NCBI GenBank assembly: GCA_050742155.1 | Contig: JBOGFC010000001.1 | Location: 1-17,067 of the forward strand | From: JBOGFC01 sp050742155 | Lineage (GTDB): Bacteria; Actinomycetota; Acidimicrobiia; Spongiisociales; JALYHC01 | Direction: 5' to 3' | Length of the DNA: 17,067 nt | Shown here: positions 1 to 6,454 of the stretch, piece by piece | Numbering within the stretch: position 1 is the stretch's first letter | Layout: each line of letters starts with the position of its first letter | Translations under genes and position numbers: made by a program | Notes under the pieces: model-generated | Database searches by the model: none | What the model saw: the letters and a program-made list of their open reading frames with translations, nothing else | Told to the model about the DNA's origin: nothing

Positions 1-1
1 G

Positions 2-778
2 CTGGCCTGGAACGGACAGCAGTTCGTAGCGACGGCCGATGACCGGCGCTTCGAAGCCGACAACGTCGTGGTGGCCATGTCGTCGTGGCAGCAGCCACGG
101 GTGCCCGAATTCGCCTCCGAGCTCGACTCCGGGATCGTCCAGCTCCACGCCGCCGACTACCGCAACCCCGGCCAGCTCCGAGAAGGGGACGCCCTCATCG
201 TCGGTGTGGGCAATTCGGGGGCGGAAATCGCCATCGAACTGTCCCAAACTCACCGGGTGTGGCTGTCGGGACGGCCCTTTGGAGTCCTCCCTTTCCGGCC
301 CACGAGCGCCGTGGCACGGGTGCTGATGCCCTTCGTCGGGCGGATCATCTTTCATCGGGTCCTCACCACGGACACCCCCATCGGCAGGAAGGCCCGTCCC
401 AAGATGCTCGCCGGTGATCCACTGATCCGGGTCAAGCCCAAGGACCTGGCAGCGGCCGGCGTCGAGCGGGTCCCGCGGACCGCGGGGGTGGTCGAGGGCC
501 TACCACAACTCGAGGACGGGCGCCGCCTCGACGTCGCCAACGTGGTCTGGTGCACCGGTTTCCACCCCGGCTTCTCGTGGATCGACCTTCCCGTGCTCGG
601 CCCGCAGGAGCCAAAGCACAACCGAGGCATCGTCGAGGACCAACCGGGTCTCTACTTCGTCGGCCTCAAGTTCCTCTACTCAAAGTCGTCGGAGCAGATC
701 CACGGAGTGGGACGCGACGCCGCCCGCATCGCCGATGCCATCGCCGTTCGCCACAGGGAAGTCAACTCGCGGAGATGA
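2..778 (+). CDS. Flavin-containing monooxygenase-like NAD(P)/FAD oxidoreductase (3' part)
   Basis: The reading frame is open from base 2 and enters from outside the window, so the N-terminal FAD-binding part is missing. A second dinucleotide-binding motif, GVGNSGAEIA, is coded at about 203-232, where NADPH binds in class B flavin monooxygenases and in CzcO-like flavoproteins. The C-terminal stretch with PGLYFVGL and GVGRDAARIA (about 640-740) is typical of the CzcO-like family. Members use NADPH and FAD to oxygenate or oxidise small molecules; the substrate cannot be read here. It ends at TGA 776-778, followed by 223 bases without a protein gene. It is convergent with the serine tRNA cluster, so it is probably not linked to it functionally. 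The family call is firm; the exact function is unknown. Confidence 0.85.
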   Translation: MAWNGQQFVATADDRRFEADNVVVAMSSWQQPRVPEFASELDSGIVQLHAADYRNPGQLREGDALIVGVGNSGAEIAIELSQTHRVWLSGRPFGVLPFRPTSAVARVLMPFVGRIIFHRVLTTDTPIGRKARPKMLAGDPLIRVKPKDLAAAGVERVPRTAGVVEGLPQLEDGRRLDVANVVWCTGFHPGFSWIDLPVLGPQEPKHNRGIVEDQPGLYFVGLKFLYSKSSEQIHGVGRDAARIADAIAVRHREVNSRR

Positions 779-943
779 TGGCGGCGCAGGGGACATGTCG
801 GTCTCGTGTGCCCGGCGGCCGATCTGCGATCCATCTGAATCCGACTCTGCGACCGGTTTGAATCCGCGAGGCACAGTCCTGTCCAGCGTGGCCACGGGAT
901 GTGCCCTCGCTTCGCCGACGAACTTCACGACGGGGTGACATTC
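779..943. other. Intergenic stretch without a recognisable gene
   Basis: Short open frames cross this stretch on both strands, but none has a plausible start, codon bias or family motif. A T-arm-like CGG-TTTGAAT-CCG sequence near 853-865 lies on the plus strand without any surrounding cloverleaf. The sequence is less GC-rich and less ordered than the flanking genes, consistent with decayed DNA. Confidence 0.5.
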
Positions 944-983
944 ATTCCGTTCAGACGCTCTATCCAAATTGGGCTACGGGCGC
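944..983 (-). pseudogene. tRNA-Arg-like 5' half, 3' half missing
   Basis: Read on the minus strand from 983, the sequence opens GCGCCCGTAGC, then AATTTGGATAGAGCGTCTGA and ACGGA. This closely follows the acceptor 5' strand, D-arm, anticodon 5' stem and ACG anticodon region of a bacterial tRNA-Arg(ACG) as I remember it. The D-stem has one mismatch and one extra T, and two bases expected before ACG are missing. Beyond about 944 the expected anticodon 3' stem, T-arm and acceptor 3' strand (CGGGCGC) are absent. It starts 18 bases after tRNA-Ser(GCT) on the same strand, a pair I recall as adjacent in mycobacteria. I read it as a broken gene; chance similarity is unlikely over about 35 bases but cannot be excluded without a search. 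Confidence 0.55.
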
Positions 984-1000
984 AAGTAACTTCCACGGTA

Positions 1001-1092
<92 letters not shown>

Positions 1093-1114
1093 AGTTGTCA
1101 ATCCTGAGCGCCTG

Positions 1115-1201
1115 CGGAGGGAGTGGGATTCGAACCCACGAGGCCCTCAGGGGCCCAGCAGTTTTCAAGACTGCCGCCTTCGTCCACTCGGCCATCCCTC
1201 C
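1115..1201 (-). tRNA. tRNA-Ser(TGA)
   Basis: Acceptor GGAGGGA/TCCCTCC with discriminator G, anticodon stem GCAGT/ACTGC around loop CTTGAAA (anticodon TGA, reading UCA and related codons), a long variable arm GGGCCCC-TGAG-GGCC and T-arm GTGGG-TTCGAAT-CCCAC are all visible. CCA is not encoded. It sits 22 bases from each neighbouring serine tRNA and shares the acceptor sequence of the CGA and GGA isoacceptors. Confidence 0.97.
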
Positions 1202-1223
1202 CGGAACGATCTCCACCGTGCAG

Positions 1224-1311
1224 CGGAGGGAGTGGGATTTGAACCCACGGGGGCGCGAAGCCCCACGGCATTTCGAGAGCCGCGCACTAGGCCAGCCTAT
1301 GCGATCCCTCC
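1224..1311 (-). tRNA. tRNA-Ser(CGA)
   Basis: Acceptor GGAGGGA/TCCCTCC, discriminator G, long variable arm with loop TTCG, and T-arm GTGGG-TTCAAAT-CCCAC. The anticodon loop CTCGAAA gives anticodon CGA (UCG codon). The stem CGGCT/TGCCG has a T-T mismatch next to the loop (31:39), a small oddity. CCA is not encoded. A TACACT -10 box lies 9 bases upstream, so this tRNA is probably first in the minus-strand tRNA operon. Confidence 0.96.
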
Positions 1312-1320
1312 AAGCCGGGC

Positions 1321-1326
1321 AGTGTA
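1321..1326 (-). promoter_or_regulatory. -10 box of the serine tRNA operon (TACACT)
   Basis: TACACT reads on the minus strand from 1326 to 1321, nine bases before the 5' end of tRNA-Ser(CGA). This places transcription start about three bases upstream of the mature tRNA. The same hexamer precedes tRNA-Ser(GGA) and tRNA-Ile in this window. No clear -35 box is visible 16-18 bases further upstream. Confidence 0.5.
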
Positions 1327-1339
1327 CCGACGGTTGGTC

Positions 1340-1798
1340 CTACCGCTTCCCCTTGAATATCAACGGCAGGAGGGCGGCACATTCTTCCTCTCGGACACCG
1401 GCCACCAACTCGCAGCGGTGATTGAGACGGCGGTCCTGGGGAATGTTGTACAACGTCCAGGCGGCCCCTGACCTGTGGTTGGCGGCACCGTACACGATCC
1501 TCTCCAGACGCCCCCATACGGCTGCCATGGCACACATCGGACAGGGCTCGAGGGTCACCACGAGGGTGTGGCCTGACAGGCGCCAGGCTCCGCGGGCCCG
1601 GGCGGCCCGGGAGAGGACCAGCAGCTCGGCGTGGGCAGTGGGATCGTGTAGTTCTTCCCTGCGGTTGTGATCGGCCGCCACCACCGCCCCCTGTGGATCG
1701 AGTAGCACTGCCCCGATCGGGACGTCCCCGTGCTCCAAGGCGCGGGCGGCCTCTGTAAGGGCCAAGCCCATGGCGTCGTGGAAGGCGGTCATGTTCAT
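1340..1798 (-). CDS. tadA: tRNA adenosine(34) deaminase TadA
   Basis: The 152-residue protein has the cytidine/adenosine deaminase zinc site: H56-A57-E58 (Glu as proton shuttle) and the P85-C86-x-x-C89 pair in TLEPCPMCA. Length, the N-terminal helix, DVPIGAVL and the NHR segment fit TadA rather than free-base deaminases. In bacteria TadA converts A34 of tRNA-Arg(ACG) to inosine so that one tRNA reads CGU, CGC and CGA. The start may be the ATG at 1798 or the second Met two codons later. It is divergent from tRNA-Ser(GGA), with which it shares a 24-base gap, and its 3' end nearly abuts the promoter of the serine tRNA operon. A broken tRNA-Arg-like sequence lies about 360 bases beyond its 3' end; if that was the ACG tRNA, TadA now needs a copy elsewhere. 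Confidence 0.95.
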   Translation of the reverse strand: MNMTAFHDAMGLALTEAARALEHGDVPIGAVLLDPQGAVVAADHNRREELHDPTAHAELLVLSRAARARGAWRLSGHTLVVTLEPCPMCAMAAVWGRLERIVYGAANHRSGAAWTLYNIPQDRRLNHRCELVAGVREEECAALLPLIFKGKR

Positions 1799-1806
1799 CC
1801 CGGTTT

Positions 1807-1812
1807 TACACT
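1807..1812 (+). promoter_or_regulatory. -10 box of tRNA-Ser(GGA) (TACACT)
   Basis: TACACT lies ten bases before the mature 5' end of tRNA-Ser(GGA), within the short divergent gap shared with tadA. No convincing -35 element is visible. The box is identical to the ones before tRNA-Ser(CGA) and tRNA-Ile. Confidence 0.5.
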
Positions 1813-1822
1813 GTGGCGCTCT

Positions 1823-1913
1823 GGAGGGATCGCATAGTCTGGACTAGTGCGCACGCCTGGAGAGCGTGTAGGCGGTCATCGCCGCCTCGAGGGTTCAAAT
1901 CCCTCTCCCTCCG
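1823..1913 (+). tRNA. tRNA-Ser(GGA)
   Basis: Acceptor GGAGGGA/TCCCTCC, discriminator G, anticodon stem CACGC/GCGTG around loop CTGGAGA (anticodon GGA, for UCC and UCU), long variable arm and T-arm GAGGG-TTCAAAT-CCCTC. CCA is not encoded. It completes the set of serine isoacceptors in this 0.9-kb block and is followed after 43 bases by the SRP RNA gene on the same strand. Confidence 0.97.
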
Positions 1914-1942
1914 CTCCTCGGGACGCTACCGCCGGTGAGGGT

Positions 1943-1948
1943 TACCAT
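1943..1948 (+). promoter_or_regulatory. Candidate -10 box of the SRP RNA gene (TACCAT)
   Basis: TACCAT stands eight bases before the predicted 5' end of the SRP RNA at 1957. The candidate -35 (GGGACG, 1920-1925) matches poorly. The same hexamer precedes tRNA-Leu at 5728-5723 on the minus strand. Confidence 0.4.
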
Positions 1949-1956
1949 GAGCGCCG

Positions 1957-2226
1957 ACCGTGCTAGGCGGGGCGCTAGGGGTGCCCTGTACCCGAAATCC
2001 TCTCCATGCGGGGCCCAAGTCCCCGCCCGAGGACGACCCTCTTTCGGTCAGCGCCGGGTGCGCAGCGTTGAAGGCCGGGTCCTGCGCGGCGGAGCCCCGT
2101 GAACCGGGTCAGGTCCGGAAGGAAGCAGCCCTAAGCGGTGCGCTCCGGGTGCCGCAGGGGCGCCTGGCCGGAGCAGGCGGCCCGGAAGGCGCCGGTGAGA
2201 GGGCGCTCGACGGCGGGGTGCACGGT
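1957..2226 (+). ncRNA. ffs: Signal recognition particle RNA, large Alu-containing form
   Basis: The core of SRP helix 8, GTCAGGTCCGG-AAGGAAGCAGC at about 2108-2129 with its GGAA tetraloop (2117-2120), binds the Ffh protein and is nearly invariant. Upstream, GGTGCCCTGTACCCGAAATCC (about 1979-1999) resembles the Alu-domain UGU loop region of B. subtilis scRNA. The 5' end ACCGTGC (1957-1963) pairs exactly with GCACGGT (2220-2226), closing a molecule of 270 nt, the size of the B. subtilis type. The RNA guides ribosomes making membrane and secreted proteins to the translocon. Exact ends are inferred from the closing helix. In mycobacteria I recall this gene near dnaX; here dnaX is not in the window. 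Confidence 0.93.
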
Positions 2227-2233
2227 CACCCCG
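2214..2233 (+). terminator. GC-rich hairpin at the SRP RNA 3' end
   Basis: CGGGGTG and CACCCCG form a 7-bp stem with loop CACGGT that overlaps the SRP RNA closing helix, so the two structures are alternatives. No T-run follows. It may help stop transcription towards the convergent methyltransferase gene, but this is speculative. Confidence 0.25.
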
Positions 2234-2278
2234 GGGCGAACTTTGGGCAGAATTGAACCGCTGCGGTACAGCCAAGCC

Positions 2279-2917
2279 TTAGGCTCGCAGGAGGGGCTTG
2301 CGCAGGACGGCCCCGTAGACGAAGCCGAGGGGTCCCATGCGCCAGGCATGCTCGAGGGTGAGGGGAGCGTCGGCGAAGAGCTCGGCCGGCGGGGGGTACC
2401 TGTCGAGCGAGCGGTGCAGGTAGGCGTACTCTCGGCGGGCGCCCACGGAGAGACCGGCCAGCGGGAGCACCACCGCCGTGCCGGCCCGGTGGACCAGCCG
2501 CGCCAGCCTTCCCACCGGCCGCCCCAGCTCCACCACGACCAGCACCCCCCCGGGACGGAGCACCCGGGCCACCTCGTCGAGGCTGCGGGCCAGCGAGTCC
2601 AGGTTGCGCAGCACATAGGCGGAGAACACCCCATCGAAGCTCTCTCCCCGGAAGGGCAGAGCCTCTCCCACCGCAGCCACCCGCAGGTGGGCGAGGTTGA
2701 GCGACAGCATCTCGATGGCCGGGTCGAGGGCCACCACCCCACGGTCCCCGAACAGCGGGGCCGCCGCCCCCGTCCCCGCTCCCAAGTCGAGGATTCGACC
2801 GGGCGGCAGATACCGGGCCCCCGCGCGGCGCCAGTGCTGTTCCCTGCCCAACGAGAGGACCCGGTTGAGAGTGTCGTAGCGGCGGGCGATCCGGGCGAAG
2901 ATCTCCCGGGTGCTCAC
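2279..2917 (-). CDS. menG: Demethylmenaquinone methyltransferase-like (MenG/UbiE family)
   Basis: The 212-residue protein is a class I SAM-dependent methyltransferase: motif I ILDLGAGTG at 42-50, the acidic SAM-ribose region VALDPA near 62-67, and the UbiE-family signatures YDTLNRVLSLG (14-24), SAYVLRNL (99-106) and EVARVLRPGG (115-124). MenG/UbiE methylates demethylmenaquinone in the last step of menaquinone synthesis. The start is GTG 2917-2915, overlapping the serS stop in GTGA, which indicates translational coupling. The C-terminal region keeps Y-x-Y-L-x-x-S-x-x-x-YP, common in UbiE, but the protein is somewhat shorter than typical (about 230-250 aa). It could act on another quinone-like substrate; menaquinone is the default for actinobacteria. 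Confidence 0.85.
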   Translation of the reverse strand: MSTREIFARIARRYDTLNRVLSLGREQHWRRAGARYLPPGRILDLGAGTGAAAPLFGDRGVVALDPAIEMLSLNLAHLRVAAVGEALPFRGESFDGVFSAYVLRNLDSLARSLDEVARVLRPGGVLVVVELGRPVGRLARLVHRAGTAVVLPLAGLSVGARREYAYLHRSLDRYPPPAELFADAPLTLEHAWRMGPLGFVYGAVLRKPLLRA

Positions 2918-4176
2918 CGCTTGATCTCATCGAAGCCTGCGTAGGGTCGCAGGGCCTCGGGGATGGCCACCGAGCCGTCCTCCCGCTGGTAGTTCTCCAG
3001 GATGGCGAGCAGGGTGCGCCCCACGGCCACGGCCGTTCCGTTGAGGGTGTGAACGACCCGGGTCTCGTCTCCGTCCCGGAAGCGCACCTGCAGCCGGCGG
3101 GCCTGGTAGTCGGTGGTGTTGGAGCAGGAGGTGATCTCCCGGTAGGCCCCCTGAGAGGGGAGCCAGGCCTCGATGTCATATTTCTTGGCGGCCGCCGGCC
3201 CCAGGTCGCCCGTGCAGACGTTGACCACCCGATGGGGAAGGTCCAGCTCTTGCACCAGCGCCTCCTGCACGGAGAGCAGGAACTCGTGCTCGTCCCAAGA
3301 CCGGTCGGGATGGCAGAAGGAGAACATCTCCAGCTTGTCGAACTGGTGCACCCGGAAAATCCCCCGCGTATCCTTGCCGTAGCTACCCGCCTCTCGCCGG
3401 AAGCAGGTCGAGAAGCCGCAATAGCGCACCGGCAACACATCGGCGGAGGGGAAGATCTCTTGCAGGTGCATGGCCGCCAGAGGCACCTCGGAGGTCCCCG
3501 CCAGGAACAGCTCGTCCTGCTCGATCGCATAGACCTGGTCGCGGTCACCGGGGAAGAAGCCGGTGCCGAACAAGGCCTCTTCTCGGACCAGCACCGGGGG
3601 GACCACCGGTACGAAGCCTTGGTCGAGCAGCCGGTCCAGGCCCCACCGGACCAGGGCCAGCTCCAGCCGCACAGCCTCGCGAGCCAGGTAGGCGAAGCGG
3701 GCACCGGACACCTTGGCGGCCCGCTCCATGTCGATGATCCCCAGCACCTCGCCGAGCTCGAGGTGGTCCCGGGCCGGGAACGGGAAGTCACGAGGCCGGC
3801 CCCAGCGTCGGACCTCCAGGTTGTCGGCCTCGCCCTCCCCGACCGGCACCGACTCGTGGGGCAGATTGGGAACCTGCGCCCAGGCCTCCTCGAAGCGGGC
3901 ATCCAGCTCCTCGGTACCGGCAGACAGGCGGCGATAATCCTCGGCCAGCGCCGAGGCCCGGGCAATGGCTTCTTCCTTCTCGGCTCCCCGCAGGCCGGCG
4001 ATCTCCTTCCCCAACCGCCGCTGCTCGGCTCGCAGATTCTCGGCCTCGGTGCGCGCCTCCCGCCGTCGGCGGTCGAGATCGGCCAGCGCCGCCACGTCGA
4101 TCCCACGGAGGCCCCGTCGCTCGAGCGCCGCCTCGATCAGCTCCGGGTGGTCCCGCAGGATGGCGACGTCGATCAC
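2914..4176 (-). CDS. serS: Seryl-tRNA synthetase
   Basis: A class II aminoacyl-tRNA synthetase of 420 residues, the usual SerRS length. The N-terminal 30-100 region is a charged helical hairpin, the coiled coil that grips the long variable arm of tRNA-Ser. The catalytic domain shows G-T-S-E (227-230), motif 2 beginning FRREAGSYGKDTRG (259-272) and motif 3 with LNGTAVAVGRTLLAILEN (378-395). The enzyme charges tRNA-Ser in the cytoplasm. It starts with GTG at 4176 in a GTGA overlap with the upstream DUF4446 gene, and its stop overlaps menG in the same way. All four tRNA-Ser genes lie within 3.2 kb. No T-box leader is seen upstream. Confidence 0.98.
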   Translation of the reverse strand: MIDVAILRDHPELIEAALERRGLRGIDVAALADLDRRRREARTEAENLRAEQRRLGKEIAGLRGAEKEEAIARASALAEDYRRLSAGTEELDARFEEAWAQVPNLPHESVPVGEGEADNLEVRRWGRPRDFPFPARDHLELGEVLGIIDMERAAKVSGARFAYLAREAVRLELALVRWGLDRLLDQGFVPVVPPVLVREEALFGTGFFPGDRDQVYAIEQDELFLAGTSEVPLAAMHLQEIFPSADVLPVRYCGFSTCFRREAGSYGKDTRGIFRVHQFDKLEMFSFCHPDRSWDEHEFLLSVQEALVQELDLPHRVVNVCTGDLGPAAAKKYDIEAWLPSQGAYREITSCSNTTDYQARRLQVRFRDGDETRVVHTLNGTAVAVGRTLLAILENYQREDGSVAIPEALRPYAGFDEIKR

Positions 4177-4622
4177 GCCTGCAAGGCCTGCTCCACCGCG
4201 GCGGTCTCCTCCGGCGACAGTGGCTCCTCCCCCGAACCCGACGCCACCCCCTTCACAAAGAGGCGACTGTCGGTCCGCCCGATGAGCTGGCTGATCACCA
4301 CCCCGTTGCCCTCCTGGTCCAAGAGTGCGATCGAGCGGGAGAGCCCACCGGCGATGTCCCCGTAGGCGTCGTAGTTGACCACTCCCACGCGCTGGATGGC
4401 CCGCGAGACCCGGCTCTCCAGAACGCCCAGCCGCCGGCCGTACCCTTCCAGGGTCTCTTGGACGAGCTGCCTGGAGTCCGTCAATCGTCCCACCAGTCCG
4501 TAGAGCTCCTCGTCGCCGAGGGGAAGGGACTCGGTCCGCTGCCGGAGGCGAATCAGTTCATACGCCAGCCACAGCACGGCCGCCGCCACCAAGCCCACCA
4601 GGGCGAGGAGCAGGGCGCTCAT
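4173..4622 (-). CDS. DUF4446 family membrane-anchored protein
   Basis: 149 residues: an N-terminal hydrophobic segment (about 2-22), a charged helical stretch (25-75) likely to form a coiled coil, then a compact domain with RVGVVNYDAYGDIAGGLSRS (78-97) followed by IALLDQEGNGVVI and a VKGVASG segment. This RxGxxxYDAxxDxxGxxSxxxALLD pattern is the hallmark of DUF4446, found in Firmicutes and actinobacteria; I know no established function. The probable topology is one membrane anchor with the domain in the cytoplasm. ATGA at 4622-4619 overlaps the stop of the upstream gene and GTGA overlaps serS, so it is translated within the serS operon. Confidence 0.85.
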   Translation of the reverse strand: MSALLLALVGLVAAAVLWLAYELIRLRQRTESLPLGDEELYGLVGRLTDSRQLVQETLEGYGRRLGVLESRVSRAIQRVGVVNYDAYGDIAGGLSRSIALLDQEGNGVVISQLIGRTDSRLFVKGVASGSGEEPLSPEETAAVEQALQA

Positions 4623-5623
4623 CCTCCATCCCGGATGAAGGTGTACGCCGGGTGAGTGTTGTTCTCCAGGTCCGCCTCGCCTTCCAGCGGCCGGACACTG
4701 ATATTCAGCACCGACTGCTGCCCGGCCGGGGCAGGCACGTCGCCGAAGGTCACGATCTGGCTGGCGCCGGGGGCCAGCTCGTTGATGATGAACTGCGCCT
4801 GATAGGGCGGGGTGCCATCCTCCCGCTCGAGGACCAGCTCGACGACCAGCTCTGATTCCATCTGGTTGCCCTGGTTGATGATGCCCGCCAGCACGCTGAA
4901 GGCATCGGCGATCGGCACCACCGGGATCCCGTCCTGGTCTCCCACCGGGCCCGGATCAAGCTTTACCGTGGCCACCGCCACGTCCCGTCGCAGGGTGAGT
5001 AGGCCGGAGGCGCGCGCCCGTGAGACGATGTCCTGAACGCTGAAGGCGAGAGGGTTGTCGGCCGGCAGGAAGGAAACCTCGGGCAGCTCGGCGCTCTGCA
5101 CGTCCAGCTCCTGGCGAAGCTCGCCGGCCAGGGTGCGGAAACGGCCGTAGGCCCGGTCCCCGATGCCCAACTCGGCCAGGGCCACCTGCAGCTCGAGGGG
5201 GCCCTGCGGGTTGTCGGGCTGGTCGACCACCAGCAGCAGCGCCCCGTCGAAGGCCACCAGTGCGTCCCTCCACGACCCCAGCGCCACCAACAGAAGCCCG
5301 TGCGCCTCTGCCGCTCCCGGGGGTCCCTGCGTGGCCGCCAGGTCGGCCACCGCCTGGTCGGAGGTCTCCTCCAGGTCGACCAGGCCGGCCAGCAAGGCGG
5401 TGCGTTCCAATTGGTCCAGCCTGGTAACCATGTCCTGGAAGATCGAGGCCAGGCGCGACTCCTGGTCGGCGATGGACCGTGTCGTGTCGAGGTAGGAGGC
5501 CAGCGAGCGTGTGTCGGAGCGCACCGTGCCGGCTGCCAGGAACACCAGCGCCCCCAGCGTCAGGACGGCGGCCCCCCACAGGCCGCGGCGCCGGCGCCGG
5601 CCGATGACCCAGGGATGTGCCAT
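4619..5623 (-). CDS. Unknown single-pass membrane protein with extracytoplasmic helical and beta domains
   Basis: I do not recognise this 334-residue protein. It begins with a basic segment (RRRRRG, 9-14) and one hydrophobic helix (about 14-34), predicting an N-in membrane anchor with the rest outside. Residues 40-210 look helical with heptad-like leucines. From about 213 to 330 the pattern becomes beta-rich (VAVATVKLD, VVELVLERED, APGASQIVTF, SVLNISVRP, ENNT), resembling CARDB or Ig-like adhesion domains. There is no sortase motif and no catalytic motif. The start ATG lies two bases after the encoded CCA of tRNA-Leu, so there is no room for a ribosome-binding site. The next GTG would remove the membrane helix, which favours the ATG. 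It overlaps the DUF4446 gene in ATGA. A role in cell-wall contact is only a guess. Confidence 0.75.
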   Translation of the reverse strand: MAHPWVIGRRRRRGLWGAAVLTLGALVFLAAGTVRSDTRSLASYLDTTRSIADQESRLASIFQDMVTRLDQLERTALLAGLVDLEETSDQAVADLAATQGPPGAAEAHGLLLVALGSWRDALVAFDGALLLVVDQPDNPQGPLELQVALAELGIGDRAYGRFRTLAGELRQELDVQSAELPEVSFLPADNPLAFSVQDIVSRARASGLLTLRRDVAVATVKLDPGPVGDQDGIPVVPIADAFSVLAGIINQGNQMESELVVELVLEREDGTPPYQAQFIINELAPGASQIVTFGDVPAPAGQQSVLNISVRPLEGEADLENNTHPAYTFIRDGG

Positions 5624-5625
5624 GA

Positions 5626-5713
<88 letters not shown>

Positions 5714-5722
5714 GGGCTGGTG

Positions 5723-5728
5723 ATGGTA
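5723..5728 (-). promoter_or_regulatory. -10 box of the tRNA-Leu/serS operon (TACCAT)
   Basis: TACCAT on the minus strand ends nine bases before the tRNA-Leu 5' end, so a transcript would start only 2-4 bases upstream of it. It lies in the 73-base divergent gap shared with fhaA. If no other promoter exists, it also drives the unknown gene, DUF4446, serS and menG. The -35 is weak. Confidence 0.5.
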
Positions 5729-5772
5729 CCACGGCTCCGGAACGGCCCTCCGGGAGGCGGCCGCCGGGCCGA

Positions 5773-5778
5773 TAGACT
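5773..5778 (+). promoter_or_regulatory. -10 box of the fhaA operon (TAGACT), leaderless geometry
   Basis: TAGACT ends eight bases before the GTG start of fhaA at 5787, so the transcript should begin about two bases upstream of the start codon. No Shine-Dalgarno is visible. The crgA promoter at 14628 has the same spacing. The -35 region is not recognisable. Confidence 0.5.
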
Positions 5779-5786
5779 CCCCGCTC

Positions 5787-6446
5787 GTGAAGGGTGCTCG
5801 CCACGTCGAACGCCGCCTGGAGCAGATGGTGGAGGGTCTGGCGGCCCGGGTGTTCCGGGGCCGGCTACACCCGGTCGAGCTGGGCGCCCGGCTGGTGCGG
5901 GAGGCCGACCTGGCCAGCTTCGAGGGTGACGCCGGTCCAACCATTCCCAACGTCTACGTGTTCCGGGTTCATCCGCGTGACCTGGGGGGGACCACCGTCC
6001 CGCCGGCCCTCCGCCAGGAGCTGTCGGACATCCTGGTGGCGGAGGCACAGGACCGGGGATGGCGGCTGGAGGGACCGAGCGAGGTGCTCATCGAACCCGA
6101 CGACCGTCTGGCGCCCGGCGCCCTGGAATGTCACAGCGAGGTGCGGCCGGGGACGATGCCGGCCTGGGCCCACCTCAAGGAGCTGAAGGGCGAGCGCCGC
6201 ATTCCGCTCCGCCACAACCGGGTTCGCATCGGCCGCTCCTCGGGGATGGACGTCACCATCTCCGATCCCGAGGTCTCCCGTGCCCACGCCCTGATCTGGA
6301 GGGAGGGAGACGCCGTCTGGATCACCGATCTGGGGTCCTCCAACGGGACCTTCCTCGACCGCTCGCCGGTCGCCGAGCCCGCCCTCGTCTATCCCGGGTC
6401 GCTCGTATCCTTCGGACCGGCCACCTTCAGCTTCCGGCCGGCGTAG
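5787..6446 (+). CDS. fhaA: FhaA-like protein: FhaA_N (DUF3662) plus FHA domain
   Basis: 219 residues. Residues 1-115 match the FhaA N-terminal domain (VERRLEQMVEGLAARVFRG, HPVELGARLVREAD, PNVYVF). Residues 132-219 form a forkhead-associated domain with the phosphothreonine-binding signatures G149-R150-S151, S164-R165-A166-H167 and DLGSSNGTF (181-189). In mycobacteria FhaA binds phosphorylated MviN-type proteins and PASTA kinase partners to tune peptidoglycan synthesis. The long disordered linker of mycobacterial FhaA is absent here; the domains are joined by about 15 residues. The GTG start at 5787 is preceded by a -10 box with no room for a leader. It is the first gene of the kinase/cell-wall operon. 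Confidence 0.93.
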   Translation: MKGARHVERRLEQMVEGLAARVFRGRLHPVELGARLVREADLASFEGDAGPTIPNVYVFRVHPRDLGGTTVPPALRQELSDILVAEAQDRGWRLEGPSEVLIEPDDRLAPGALECHSEVRPGTMPAWAHLKELKGERRIPLRHNRVRIGRSSGMDVTISDPEVSRAHALIWREGDAVWITDLGSSNGTFLDRSPVAEPALVYPGSLVSFGPATFSFRPA

Positions 6447-6454
6447 GAGGCGAG

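Noticed and set aside
850..868. T-arm-like CGG-TTTGAAT-CCG on the plus strand, possible missing half of the tRNA-Arg
   Set aside because: It is on the opposite strand from the 5' half, lacks the acceptor strand and has an unusual T-loop context.
680..967. 95-codon minus-strand frame after the monooxygenase gene
   Set aside because: Overlaps the monooxygenase end and the tRNA-Arg-like remnant, with no motif or start signal.
2226..4106. 626-codon open frame on the minus strand across serS and menG
   Set aside because: It is an out-of-frame shadow in GC-rich DNA: low-complexity Arg/Pro/Ser/Trp composition and no domain, while serS and menG in the other frame carry all family motifs.
4177..4300. 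T-box leader for serS
   Set aside because: The upstream sequence codes the end of the DUF4446 protein, overlaps serS, and shows no T-box consensus.
3049..4365. Long plus-strand open frame opposite serS
   Set aside because: Antisense to a conserved gene, rich in Gly/His/Gln, no recognisable motif or ribosome-binding site.
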